A DNA stretch of 64,000 nt from Paenibacillus humicola (lineage in GTDB: Bacteria; Bacillota; Bacilli; Paenibacillales; Paenibacillaceae): NCBI RefSeq assembly GCF_028826105.1, contig NZ_JAQGPL010000001.1:832501-896500 (forward strand). The letters run 5' to 3'. The notes beneath the pieces are model-generated. The model was not told the origin of the DNA. It worked only from the letters and a program-made list of their open reading frames with translations, and searched no databases. Made by a program: the position numbers and the translations under genes. Below are positions 1-10,042 of the stretch, piece after piece (within the stretch, counting starts at the first letter, position 1; every line of letters starts with the position of its first letter).

Positions 1-101
1 TGCGGCAGGAGATTGCACCTTGAAAACTGGATACGAACAAATGAAACATCCTTTAGCTGAGTTTATTGCTTACGAAGCCCGTTTTCTACGGAAAACGACT
101 A
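1..101 (+). other. End of 16S-23S spacer with 5' arm of the 23S processing stem
   Basis: Spacer sequence just before the 23S rRNA. Bases 18-38 are complementary over 21 positions, with one G-U wobble, to bases 3090-3110 just beyond the 23S 3' end. Such a stem around the mature 23S is the usual substrate for double-strand RNase processing of the precursor. The CCTTGAAAACTGGA-type sequence is typical of Bacillales rRNA spacers. No tRNA gene lies in this visible part of the spacer. Confidence 0.8.
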
Positions 102-3029
<2,928 letters not shown>

Positions 3030-3089
3030 ATCGGTGTTCACGGACACGTGAAGGCCGCTTCGGAAGACCAGCTAAAGAATTAATCGGAT

Positions 3090-3110
3090 GTTCGTATCCA
3101 GTTTTCAGGG
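3090..3110 (+). other. 3' arm of the 23S rRNA processing stem
   Basis: Pairs with 18-38 in 21 consecutive positions (one G-U), closing the 23S precursor into a long stem. No 5S rRNA sequence is visible between the 23S end and the first tRNA at 3162. Confidence 0.75.
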
Positions 3111-3123
3111 TGTAACGCCCGTA

Positions 3124-3160
3124 GGTGAAACCCACGATTGTGGGGTTTTCACCGTTTATT
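3124..3160 (+). terminator. Hairpin after 23S rRNA
   Basis: Stem of about 12 bp (3124-3135 with 3140-3153, loop GATT) followed by GTTTATT. It could partly terminate the rRNA transcript or separate it from the tRNA cluster that starts two bases later. The following T tract is weak, so read-through is likely. Confidence 0.45.
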
Positions 3161-3161
3161 C

Positions 3162-3236
3162 GGCCCGTTGGTCAAGGGGTTAAGACACCTCCCTTTCACG
3201 GAGGTAACAGGGGTTCGAATCCCCTACGGGTCACCA
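3162..3236 (+). tRNA. tRNA-Glu (TTC)
   Basis: Acceptor GGCCCGT pairs with ACGGGTC. Anticodon loop CTTTCAC gives TTC. GGTTCGAAT T-arm, CCA encoded. First of nine tRNAs. Confidence 0.96.
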
Positions 3237-3239
3237 TAT

Positions 3240-3315
3240 GGAGGCTTAGCTCAGCTGGGAGAGCATCTGCCTTACAAGCAGAGGGTCGGGGGTTCGATCC
3301 CCTCAGCCTCCACCA
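3240..3315 (+). tRNA. tRNA-Val (TAC)
   Basis: Acceptor GGAGGCT pairs with AGCCTCC. Anticodon loop CTTACAA gives TAC. CCA encoded. Confidence 0.96.
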
Positions 3316-3338
3316 TAATGGCATAACTTATTTAACGA

Positions 3339-3415
<77 letters not shown>

Positions 3416-3450
3416 AATTTACTTCGGAGCAATCCGAGACCTTATAATGT

Positions 3451-3527
3451 GGAGCCGTGGTGTAGAGGCCTAACATGCCTGCCTGTCACGCAGGAGACCG
3501 CGGGTTCGAATCCCGTCGGCTCCGCCA
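3451..3527 (+). tRNA. tRNA-Asp (GTC)
   Basis: Acceptor GGAGCCG pairs with CGGCTCC. Anticodon loop CTGTCAC gives GTC. CCA encoded. Confidence 0.96.
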
Positions 3528-3554
3528 TTTATACCGAACGGCTCCTTTAATTGT

Positions 3555-3627
3555 GAGCCATTAGCTCAGTTGGTAGAGCACCTGACTTTTAATCAGGGTG
3601 TCGTAGGTTCGAGTCCTACATGGCTCA
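3555..3627 (+). tRNA. tRNA-Lys (TTT)
   Basis: Acceptor GAGCCAT pairs with ATGGCTC. Anticodon TTT in loop CTTTTAA. Unlike the other eight tRNAs here it does not encode CCA (the discriminator A is followed by TGT), so nucleotidyltransferase must add the end. Confidence 0.95.
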
Positions 3628-3636
3628 TGTGAATAT

Positions 3637-3722
3637 GCGGTTGTGGTGGAATTGGCAGACACGCTATCTTGAGGGGGTAGTGCCCACCGGGTGTATGGGT
3701 TCGAGTCCCATCAACCGCACCA
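3637..3722 (+). tRNA. tRNA-Leu (GAG)
   Basis: Class II tRNA with a long variable arm. Acceptor GCGGTTG pairs with CAACCGC. Anticodon loop TTGAGGG gives GAG. CCA encoded. Confidence 0.95.
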
Positions 3723-3730
3723 TAAGCTTT

Positions 3731-3817
3731 GCGGTCGTGGCGGAATTGGCAGACGCGCTAGATTCAGGTTCTAGTGGTGTAACAGCCGTGGAGGTTCAAG
3801 TCCTCTCGACCGCACCA
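3731..3817 (+). tRNA. tRNA-Leu (CAG)
   Basis: Class II tRNA. Acceptor GCGGTCG pairs with CGACCGC. Anticodon loop TTCAGGT gives CAG. CCA encoded. Similar to the preceding tRNA-Leu, probably an old tandem duplicate. Confidence 0.95.
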
Positions 3818-3821
3818 TCTT

Positions 3822-3896
3822 GCGGAAGTGGCTCAGCGGTAGAGCATCGCCTTGCCAAGGCGAGGGTCGCGGGTTCGATTCCCGTCTTCCGCTCCA
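3822..3896 (+). tRNA. tRNA-Gly (GCC)
   Basis: Acceptor GCGGAAG pairs with CTTCCGC. Anticodon loop TTGCCAA gives GCC. CCA encoded. Confidence 0.96.
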
Positions 3897-3901
3897 TTTT
3901 T

Positions 3902-3978
3902 GTGCCCATAGCTCAGCCGGATAGAGCGTTTGACTACGAATCAAAAGGTCGGGAGTTCGAATCTCTCTGGGCACGCCA
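3902..3978 (+). tRNA. tRNA-Arg (ACG)
   Basis: Acceptor GTGCCCA pairs with TGGGCAC. Anticodon loop CTACGAA gives ACG, read as ICG after deamination. CCA encoded. Last tRNA of the cluster. Confidence 0.96.
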
Positions 3979-4068
3979 TTTCCGGAGCTTTTGGCTTGGC
4001 ACCAGTTGATGACAACGATTAGCGGGCAAGTAAACAACTTGACTTTCAATCGCTTGATGATTAGACGA

Positions 4069-4106
4069 GCGCGTATCTATTCTTTGGAATAGATGCGCGC
4101 TTTTTT
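4069..4106 (+). terminator. Rho-independent terminator of the rRNA/tRNA cluster
   Basis: Stem of 14 bp (4069-4082 with 4087-4100, one G-U, loop TTTG) followed by six T. It cleanly ends the tRNA transcript. Confidence 0.9.
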
Positions 4107-4128
4107 GCTGCCGTCCGGGTGGAAAACG

Positions 4129-4158
4129 GAATAATGAAGACGAACGGTGCACACCTTA
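4129..4158 (+). promoter_or_regulatory. Sigma-G-like promoter for sspH
   Basis: GAATA (4129-4133), 18-bp spacer, CACCTTA (4152-4158), compared with the forespore sigma-G consensus GHATR and CATNNTA. One mismatch in the -10. It sits 35 bp before a spore-protein start, which fits forespore expression. Confidence 0.5.
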
Positions 4159-4192
4159 TGATGGACAACATCTAGTCGGGAGGTCATCCGCA

Positions 4193-4372
4193 ATGGATAT
4201 TGCACGCGCGAAAGCGATCGCCGAATCGCCTGTAATGGAAAAGGTGACGTACGAAGGAACGCCGATTTATATTCAGCATGTCGACGAGGAGAACGAAACG
4301 GCAAGGATTTACCCGCTGGACCGGCCCGAAAACGAACAGACGGTTCCGCTGCGCAGCTTGATGGAGCAGTAA
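4193..4372 (+). CDS. sspH: Small acid-soluble spore protein, H type
   Basis: 59-residue protein that fits the minor H-type SASP family: an N-terminal RAKAIAESP segment, then VTYEGTPIYIQHVDEENETA and a PLDRPENE-like C-terminal part. SASPs are made in the forespore and packed in the spore core; the precise role of SspH is not well defined. Start ATG follows GGGAGG at 4178-4183. A sigma-G-like promoter lies just upstream. A second member of the family is at 32327, so the genome has at least two copies. Family assignment is by recognised sequence pattern and length. Confidence 0.88.
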   Translation: MDIARAKAIAESPVMEKVTYEGTPIYIQHVDEENETARIYPLDRPENEQTVPLRSLMEQ

Positions 4373-4486
4373 TTAGACCCGCTCGAATTAGTCCGTACTT
4401 CGGTGACAGCTTGGTCCCGGCAGCATGAGATGAAGCAGACGCGCCCAACTGTTGTCGGGACATTCATAACGGTTTAAATGGCAAAG

Positions 4487-4518
4487 CCTTCGTTTTCAGT
4501 AGGGAAACGGAGGTTTTT
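4487..4518 (+). terminator. Terminator between sspH and ykuK
   Basis: Hairpin of 11 pairs including wobbles (4487-4497 with 4503-4513), followed by TTTTT. It would end the sspH transcript. Confidence 0.6.
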
Positions 4519-4578
4519 CGGTTCTGACATACATAAATGCCGGCGTAGACGTGTACGTTTGTACAGGTGGTGATAATG

Positions 4579-5151
4579 ATGGCACGACAAAAGGACGATA
4601 CTCAGCAGGACAGCGGTTTTCAAAATATAAGCGAAAGCCGGCTCGCCCTGGAGGAAGTGGTCGACCGCATGCTCGCGTTTATGAAGCAGGAGCCAGCCGC
4701 CCATTACCAATTTGCGATCGGCACCGACAGCCAGGTTTATCGAGGCTGCACCAAATTCGTTACCGGCGTGATCATACGGCGAATCGGCAAGGGCGCATGG
4801 GCCTGCTACCGTCAGACGGTCGTGCCGCGGGAACTGAAGTCGGTGAGAGAGAAGCTGGCGCTGGAAACGACCTTCTCTCAGGAGGTCGCCTGCCTGTTCG
4901 AGGAGGAGGATACCATCCGGAGAATGGAGGAGGTGCTGCTGCCCTATGCCTACCAGGGGGCGGCGGTGGAATCGTTTATCGATATTGACGCGGGTGCCGT
5001 GCCAATCATCAACAAAACGGCATTATATGTACAAGAGATGGTGAAAAGGGTGGAAGCGACGGGCATGTACGCCGCACGCTTCAAGCCCGATTCGTATGCC
5101 GCTTCCACCTATGCGGACCGTTATACAAAGCGGCCTCTGCGGCTCGTTTGA
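4579..5151 (+). CDS. ykuK: YkuK-family RNase H-like protein (DUF458)
   Basis: 190-residue cytoplasmic protein resembling Bacillus YkuK. The IGTDSQ motif (residues 47-52), followed by a beta-strand-rich segment, is the first acidic motif of the predicted RNase H-like fold; the actual substrate of the family is unknown. ATG 4579 is preferred because it lies 8 nt after the core of GGTGGTGAT, close to the consensus GGAGGTGAT. In-frame ATG 4576 and GTG 4567 are possible. It stands alone, between the sspH terminator and the dehydrogenase gene. Confidence 0.82.
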   Translation: MARQKDDTQQDSGFQNISESRLALEEVVDRMLAFMKQEPAAHYQFAIGTDSQVYRGCTKFVTGVIIRRIGKGAWACYRQTVVPRELKSVREKLALETTFSQEVACLFEEEDTIRRMEEVLLPYAYQGAAVESFIDIDAGAVPIINKTALYVQEMVKRVEATGMYAARFKPDSYAASTYADRYTKRPLRLV

Positions 5152-5280
5152 CGGACGGCCGGTCGCAGCCTGCGGGACGGGCCGTCTTCCGTAAACGTGA
5201 ACCCTTCATCGATAGTTTGTCCAACGGAATGATATTCCGGGTTTCCAAGGAACCTCCGATAGGCAAGGGAGGAAAAAACG

Positions 5281-6315
5281 ATGGATATTTTGGACGTGAT
5301 GGAACGTTTGTCGTTCGAGCAGCTTGTATTTTGCCGGGACCCGGCGGCCGGCCTGAAGGCGGTCATCGCCATTCACAGCACCAAACGCGGTCCGGCACTG
5401 GGCGGCTGCCGGATGTGGCGCTATGCGGACGGAGAGGAAGCGGCTCTTGATGCGATACGTCTGGCGCGCAGCATGACCTACAAAGCGGCTGTCTTCGGGC
5501 TGAACTACGGAGGCGGCAAAGCGGTGATCGTCGGCGATCCGGCCACGGATAAAAGCGAGGCGCTGTTCCGCGCGCTCGGGAGGCGCATCGGTCAGCTGCA
5601 GGGTACCTATATGACCGGCGTCGATTTGGGGACAACCGTACAGGATATGGATCTCATCCGCCTGGAGACGCCGTATGTGACGGATACGACCGGCACCATG
5701 ATGGCAGAAGGCGATTTCACGGCGGAGATGACGGCATGCGGCGTGTATTTGGGCATGAAAGCGGCAGCCGGCGCAGTCTTGGGCTCCGCCGATTTGCAAG
5801 GAGTAACCGCGGCCGTTCAGGGGCTGGGAAAGGTCGGGAGCTTCCTCTGCGCGTATCTCCACGCCGCGGGCGCGCGGCTGATCGTCAGCGACATCGATGC
5901 CGCCCGTGCGGCAAAAGCAGTGCAAGCCTACGGAGCAGCCGTTGTGCCGCCGGAGGATATCGTCTCGGCCTCGTGCGATATTTTCGCGCCGTGCGCCCTT
6001 GGCGGGGTTTTGAACGAGCGTACGGTGCCGCTGCTGAATTGTAAAATCGTGGCCGGCTCCGCCAACAATCAGCTTGCAGAGGAGCGCTGCGGAGATCTTT
6101 TGAGCGCGCGGGGAATTGTATACGTGCCGGATTTTGTCGTGAATGCCGGCGGCCTGATCGTCACGGCCTGCGAGCTGGACGGCTTGTCTGCGGCTGACAT
6201 GAAGCGGAGCGTAGAGCGGGTGTACGATGCCGTAACCGAGGTGCTCGCCGATGCGCAAAGGAACGGCGTTTCGACATGGTCGGCGGCTGAAAAGCTGGCG
6301 GAGCGAAATTTATAA
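5281..6315 (+). CDS. Leu/Phe-type NAD-dependent amino-acid dehydrogenase
   Basis: 344 residues, oxidative deamination of an L-amino acid to its 2-oxo acid with NAD. Family features: GPALGG (37-42), Lys68 in MTYK, Lys80 in GGGK, Asp115 in GVDLGT, Rossmann GLGKVG (181-186) and ANNQL (261-265). The length and residue numbering of the N-terminal half follow leucine dehydrogenase, but the two substrate-pocket positions that separate the families read Gly113 and Leu292, as in phenylalanine dehydrogenase, rather than Ala and Val as in leucine dehydrogenase. No branched-chain keto-acid genes are adjacent. GGGAGG precedes the ATG. Class is certain; substrate is open. Confidence 0.88.
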   Translation: MDILDVMERLSFEQLVFCRDPAAGLKAVIAIHSTKRGPALGGCRMWRYADGEEAALDAIRLARSMTYKAAVFGLNYGGGKAVIVGDPATDKSEALFRALGRRIGQLQGTYMTGVDLGTTVQDMDLIRLETPYVTDTTGTMMAEGDFTAEMTACGVYLGMKAAAGAVLGSADLQGVTAAVQGLGKVGSFLCAYLHAAGARLIVSDIDAARAAKAVQAYGAAVVPPEDIVSASCDIFAPCALGGVLNERTVPLLNCKIVAGSANNQLAEERCGDLLSARGIVYVPDFVVNAGGLIVTACELDGLSAADMKRSVERVYDAVTEVLADAQRNGVSTWSAAEKLAERNL

Positions 6316-6368
6316 ATGTTCCGTTGATCCCCGTTCCGAACGGCTTTGTCCTGGATAAATTTAGAATG

Positions 6369-6421
6369 TTAGACATTTGTAATGGTTTGTTTATTTTTTT
6401 GTTCGTGGGCGTTAATAACGC
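6369..6421 (+). promoter_or_regulatory. Possible promoter plus 13-bp palindrome before the Met-repeat gene
   Basis: A weak promoter-like pair (TTAGAC near 6369, TATTTT about 17 bp later) is followed at 6409-6421 by the perfect palindrome GCGTTAATAACGC, in the place expected for an operator. The 195-bp gap also holds a second small palindrome (TAACGTTA) beside the ribosome binding site. Confidence 0.3.
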
Positions 6422-6510
6422 TCTTGTATCCTTTTAACCGAAGAGGCGGAAACCCGGAGTACATGGAAGCGTACACAAGAGGTTCCGCAATAACGTTAGG
6501 AGGATATGAC

Positions 6511-7254
6511 ATGAATAAAATGATGAAATTGACGACAGGAGCTTTATTGGCGGCGGCTATTATGATCCCGGGAGCGGCATCGGCTGCGGATATGGGCAAA
6601 GGCATGATGCCTGACTACAGTAAAGTGAAGGTCGTGCAGAAAGACGGCCAAAGTCTCGTGCCGCTTCGTCAGATCGCGGAGTCGCTTGGCTACAGTGTAA
6701 ACTGGAGCAAAACGAATATTACACTGACAAAACGGCCCATGATGGGAGCCGGCATGAAGGACATGAGCGGCATGAAGGATATGTCGGGCATGAAGGATAT
6801 GACCGACATGAAGGACATGAGCGGCATGAAGGATATGTCGGGCATGAAGGATATGACCGACATGAAGGATATGTCGGGCATGAAGGATATGACCGACATG
6901 AAGGACATGTCGGGCATGAAGGATATGACCGACATGAAAGACAAGTCGGACATGAAGGATATGACCGACATGAAAGATAAGTCAGGCATGAAGGATATGA
7001 CTGACATGAAAGATAAGTCGGACATGAAGGATATGACCGACATGAAAGATAAGTCGGGCATGAAGGATATGACCGATATGAAAGATATGTCGGGCATGAA
7101 GAACATGGCTTATACGATTATGCTGAAAGCGGGCAGCAAAGACATTATGATTGGCATGGACAAAAAGACGCTGACTTTTGCGCCGGTCATGATGATGGGA
7201 AAAACCTATGTAACCGAAGCGTTTGTGGATACGTATCTGGCCATGCACAGTTAA
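6511..7254 (+). CDS. Secreted methionine-rich repeat protein with split copper-amine-oxidase-N-like domain
   Basis: 247 residues. Signal peptide 1-25 (MNKMMK, hydrophobic core, AASA cleavage site). Residues about 33-72 (SLVPLRQIAESLGYSVNWS) look like the first half of the copper amine oxidase N-terminal-like domain (PF07833 type) of Paenibacillaceae exported proteins. Residues 82-201 are 20 hexapeptide units, MKDM(S/T)(G/D) with MKDK variants. Residues 202-247 (IMLKAGSKDIMI, then GKTYVTEAFV) look like the rest of that domain, so the repeat appears inserted in it. 36 Met in 120 repeat residues suggests soft-metal (Cu(I)) binding, but that is inference. ATG 6511 follows AGGAGG; the upstream in-frame extension has no ribosome binding site. 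Confidence 0.85.
   Translation: MNKMMKLTTGALLAAAIMIPGAASAADMGKGMMPDYSKVKVVQKDGQSLVPLRQIAESLGYSVNWSKTNITLTKRPMMGAGMKDMSGMKDMSGMKDMTDMKDMSGMKDMSGMKDMTDMKDMSGMKDMTDMKDMSGMKDMTDMKDKSDMKDMTDMKDKSGMKDMTDMKDKSDMKDMTDMKDKSGMKDMTDMKDMSGMKNMAYTIMLKAGSKDIMIGMDKKTLTFAPVMMMGKTYVTEAFVDTYLAMHS
6754..7113 (+). repeat. Twenty tandem 18-bp repeats encoding MKDM(S/T)(G/D)
   Basis: Nineteen full in-frame 18-bp units (6754-7095) plus one degenerate unit (7096-7113). In the 3' half they alternate MKDMTD with MKDK(S/T)(G/D), giving a 36-bp super-repeat. The near identity of neighbouring units implies recent expansion by slippage or unequal crossing-over; copy number probably differs between strains. Confidence 0.95.
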
Positions 7255-7284
7255 TTGACCCGTTCGAAATAAGCATGTAAACAG

Positions 7285-7325
7285 AATCGTCCTCTCCGGC
7301 CATGACGGCCGCGATGAGGACGATT
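7285..7325. terminator. Bidirectional hairpin between convergent genes
   Basis: AATCGTCCTC (7285-7294) pairs with GAGGACGATT (7316-7325), with an inner GGCC/GGCC stem. Only a short T stretch follows. It lies between the convergent Met-repeat and protease genes and probably serves both. Confidence 0.55.
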
Positions 7326-7456
7326 CGCATTTTACACAGGCTTTAACGCCATGCGGGGAATGGATTCATCGGTTAATAGAGTCAACAGCGTTTTTTGGAT
7401 TCGGCAGGCGGCATTCGAAATGCATGCGGAAGAGGTGCGGTACAGTATGCCCGAAG

Positions 7457-8608
7457 TCAGCTGCGAACCGCCCGGTCCGCGTTAATGTGTCCGAATGCCC
7501 AATATACGCCGGTGCCGGGTATCGGGTCGCAGTTTGCTTCGATGCTTGTCCGGACGTCGGCGTTGCTCCGGCCCTGCGCTGCAAGCAGAGCGGCTAAGCC
7601 GGACACATGCGGGGATGCCATCGAAGTGCCGCTCATATAAGCGTAGCGGCTTCCCGGATACGTGGACAATATGTTGGAGCCTGGCGCCGCTACGTCCACC
7701 CACGTTCCAAAGTTGGAAAACGGCGATTTTTGATCGTTCGAATCGGTGGATGCGACGGCGATGACTGAATCGTAATAGGCCGGGTAGGTGGGGGCGCTCG
7801 TACCGTCGTTGCCCGCCGAGGCAACGATAACCGCTCCTTTGTGCCAAGCATATTCGACGGCATTCTGAAGCGTAAAAGCGGGGTTGGCCGAGCCCAGGCT
7901 CAGGTTGATGACCTTCGCGCCGTTATCGGCGGCGAACACGATCCCGCTCGCTACGCTGCCGAGACTCCCGTTTCCGCTGCCGTCGAGGACGCGGACCGGC
8001 ATGATGCCGGCCAGCGGCGCTATGCCGGCAATGCCGCGCGCATTGTTGGTGGCCGCTCCGGCGATGCCCGCGACGTGCGTGCCGTGGCCGTTGCCGTCGT
8101 CCGGCTGATGGTCGCCGCCGACGAAATCGTAGCCGGGGACGAGCTTGCCGGCGAGATCGGGATGGTTCGGCTGCACGCCGGAGTCGACGATCGCGACGAC
8201 GACGTTCGGGGCGCCCTGCGTCACGTTCCACGCGTCCGGCGCGTGCACGATTTGCGGACCGTACTGGAAATCGGCGTAATAGGTGTCGTTCGGTTCCGCC
8301 AGCGCTTTAAACCGGTAGTTGGGCTCGCAATATTCGATTTCGCTTCGCTCGTTATAAGCCTTCATGAGCTTGCGGGTGCTTTTGACGCCGCGAACCACAT
8401 GATGACCGAGCGGCGAACAGCTGACCAGCTCGCAGCCCAGCTTGGCATGGATGCCCAGCTTTTGGCTTTCGGAAAGGTTCGGCTTGAATTGCACGATCAG
8501 CTCGCCGGGGGCATAATGATCCTCCTCATCATCGGGCCGTCCAAATACGAAAAACCAGCCGATGGTCAGAACGACCAGCGCGCCGACTGCGATCAGGATA
8601 CTGACCAC
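7457..8608 (-). CDS. Membrane-anchored subtilisin-like serine protease (S8, thermitase-like)
   Basis: 383 residues. N-terminal hydrophobic segment (about 3-22) as uncleaved anchor or signal; an inhibitory propeptide-like region 33-100 (GELIVQFKP, then a PNYRF end); catalytic domain with Asp142 (IVDSG), His175 (GNGHGTH), oxyanion Asn267 (SAGND) and Ser329 (GTSMASPHV). All catalytic residues are intact. It should act at or outside the membrane on proteins. Start GTG 8608 has GGAGG 7 nt upstream. Single gene, convergent with the Met-repeat gene. The sequence does not show a specific substrate. Confidence 0.93.
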   Translation of the reverse strand: MVSILIAVGALVVLTIGWFFVFGRPDDEEDHYAPGELIVQFKPNLSESQKLGIHAKLGCELVSCSPLGHHVVRGVKSTRKLMKAYNERSEIEYCEPNYRFKALAEPNDTYYADFQYGPQIVHAPDAWNVTQGAPNVVVAIVDSGVQPNHPDLAGKLVPGYDFVGGDHQPDDGNGHGTHVAGIAGAATNNARGIAGIAPLAGIMPVRVLDGSGNGSLGSVASGIVFAADNGAKVINLSLGSANPAFTLQNAVEYAWHKGAVIVASAGNDGTSAPTYPAYYDSVIAVASTDSNDQKSPFSNFGTWVDVAAPGSNILSTYPGSRYAYMSGTSMASPHVSGLAALLAAQGRSNADVRTSIEANCDPIPGTGVYWAFGHINADRAVRS

Positions 8609-8746
8609 GTTAACGCCTCCCTGTCTCTAGTTGACATAGAAGAAAGCGTATAAGATCGGGCTTATACGTTTCCTCTTGAGACAGGCTATGCTTGTACGAT
8701 CGAAAAGGATTGGACAGGTGTCCGGCGGCAGGGAAAGAGGATCAAA

Positions 8747-8812
8747 ATGGACGATTGGAAGCAAAGAGGCAGGCCGAAAGGGGAAAACGCACCCCGGCAG
8801 GAAGCGGATTAA
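8747..8812 (+). CDS. Possible 21-residue peptide
   Basis: Short ORF beginning MDDWKQRGRPKG, hydrophilic and basic, with AGAGGA 5 nt before its ATG. It lies in the 424-bp gap between the protease and the transporter operon. The only support is the ribosome binding site, so it may be chance. Confidence 0.2.
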   Translation: MDDWKQRGRPKGENAPRQEAD

Positions 8813-8822
8813 ATTTACCGCA

Positions 8823-8898
8823 ACGCTGCTGCTGTAAGTCCTCGGCTGCAAGCCGCTGCTGTAAGGCCACTGCTGTAAGGCCGCTGCAATGAGCGGCC
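8823..8898 (+). repeat. Short CTGCTGTAAGGCC-like repeats
   Basis: Three or four imperfect copies of a GCTGCTGTAAGgcc unit in tandem, ending in a hairpin (GGCCGCT pairs with AGCGGCC, 8879-8898). No coding sense is seen. The rest of the gap 8609-8960 holds nothing else I can recognise. Confidence 0.4.
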
Positions 8899-8959
8899 TT
8901 GCAGGACGCCGAGCTGCAGGCTTCGCAGTTCTCCGGAATGCGATTGTTAGTGAACATGC

Positions 8960-9003
8960 AAAAAAGGCACGGCTCCTGCATAGGGGATGGATGCAGGAGC
9001 CGT
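8960..9003 (-). terminator. Terminator of the Opp/Dpp-like operon
   Basis: On the reverse strand a 13-bp perfect stem (8991-9003 with 8969-8981) is followed by GCC and a run of six T (8960-8965). It sits 30 bp after the stop of the last transporter gene. Confidence 0.88.
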
Positions 9004-9032
9004 ACGCGTTTTGGCGCCGCCTTGTACTCGTG

Positions 9033-10025
9033 TCAGTACAAGTGGCAGGCGACTCTATGACCCGGCAGCATTTCCCGAAGCTCCGGACGTTCCTCGCGGC
9101 AGCGATCCGTCGCTTGCGGGCAGCGGGTATGAAAAGCGCACCCCGAGGGTGGCTTGGAGGGGCTTGGGACTTCGCCCGTCAGCACGATCCTTTCGCGCCG
9201 CGCTTTGCGGGTCGCTTCCGGAGCGGCGGACAGAAGGGACTGCGTATAAGGATGGAGCGGAGAGCCGTAAAGCTGGGCTCTTGGCGCAATTTCGACCATT
9301 CTGCCCAGGTACATTACGCCGACGTTATGGCTGACATGCTTGACGACGGACAAATTATGCGAAATGAACAAATACGACAACCCGAACTGGGCCCGCAAAT
9401 CGTCCAGCAAATTAATGATCTGCGCCTGGATCGATACGTCCAGCGCGGAGACGGCCTCATCCAGCACGATCAGTTTCGGATTCAGTGTCAGCGCGCGGGC
9501 GATGGCGATCCGCTGGCGCTGACCGCCCGAAAATTCGTGCGGATGCTTCAAGCCGGCCTCCTGCGGCAGTCCGACGACCTTCAGCAGACCCGCGACGCGT
9601 TCCCGGACTTCGCGCTGGCTTAACCGGGTATTGACCAGCAGCGGCTCCGCAATGATGGAACCGACGCTCAGCCTCGGGTTCAGCGACGAATACGGGTCCT
9701 GGAACACCATCTGGAAATTTTGGCGCATTTGCCGCAGGCGGTCGCCTTTCATCGTCGTAATATCGTGGCCGTCGAACACGATGGTGCCCTCCGTCGGATC
9801 GTACAGGCGCATGATGACCCGCCCCGTCGTCGACTTGCCGCAGCCGGATTCGCCGACCAAGCCGAGCGTTTCTCCTTTCCGAATGCTGAACGACAGGTTG
9901 TCGACGGCCTTGACCTCGCCGATTTTTCGTTTCAGAATGCCGCCTGTAATCGGAAAATACATCTTTAAGTCGCGCACCTCGAGCAGCTGCTCGGCTGCGC
10001 CGCCGTTTCGAAGCTCCTCGGTCAT
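9033..10025 (-). CDS. Oligopeptide/dipeptide ABC transporter ATPase, OppF/DppF type
   Basis: 330 residues, one of two ATPases that power the transporter encoded upstream. Walker [10 protein letters not shown], signature SGGQRQR, Walker B with [10 protein letters not shown]-loop SHNLSVV, and the C-terminal Cys-containing oligo-HPY motif ([14 protein letters not shown]). ATG 10025 is chosen because GGGGAGG lies 8 nt upstream; the longer frame to 10067 would overlap the previous gene. Last gene of a seven-gene operon. Peptide versus other substrates cannot be told from the ATPase. Confidence 0.92.
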   Translation of the reverse strand: MTEELRNGGAAEQLLEVRDLKMYFPITGGILKRKIGEVKAVDNLSFSIRKGETLGLVGESGCGKSTTGRVIMRLYDPTEGTIVFDGHDITTMKGDRLRQMRQNFQMVFQDPYSSLNPRLSVGSIIAEPLLVNTRLSQREVRERVAGLLKVVGLPQEAGLKHPHEFSGGQRQRIAIARALTLNPKLIVLDEAVSALDVSIQAQIINLLDDLRAQFGLSYLFISHNLSVVKHVSHNVGVMYLGRMVEIAPRAQLYGSPLHPYTQSLLSAAPEATRKARRERIVLTGEVPSPSKPPSGCAFHTRCPQATDRCREERPELREMLPGHRVACHLY

Positions 10026-10042
10026 CCGCTCGGCCTCCCCGT

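Noticed and set aside
6690..7106. Phe/Met/Ser repeat protein on the reverse strand across the Met repeats
   Set aside because: Produced by the 18-bp repeat read backwards; no start region or ribosome site, and the forward frame is clearly coding.
6754..7113. CRISPR array
   Set aside because: Units are contiguous, in frame and coding, with no spacers.
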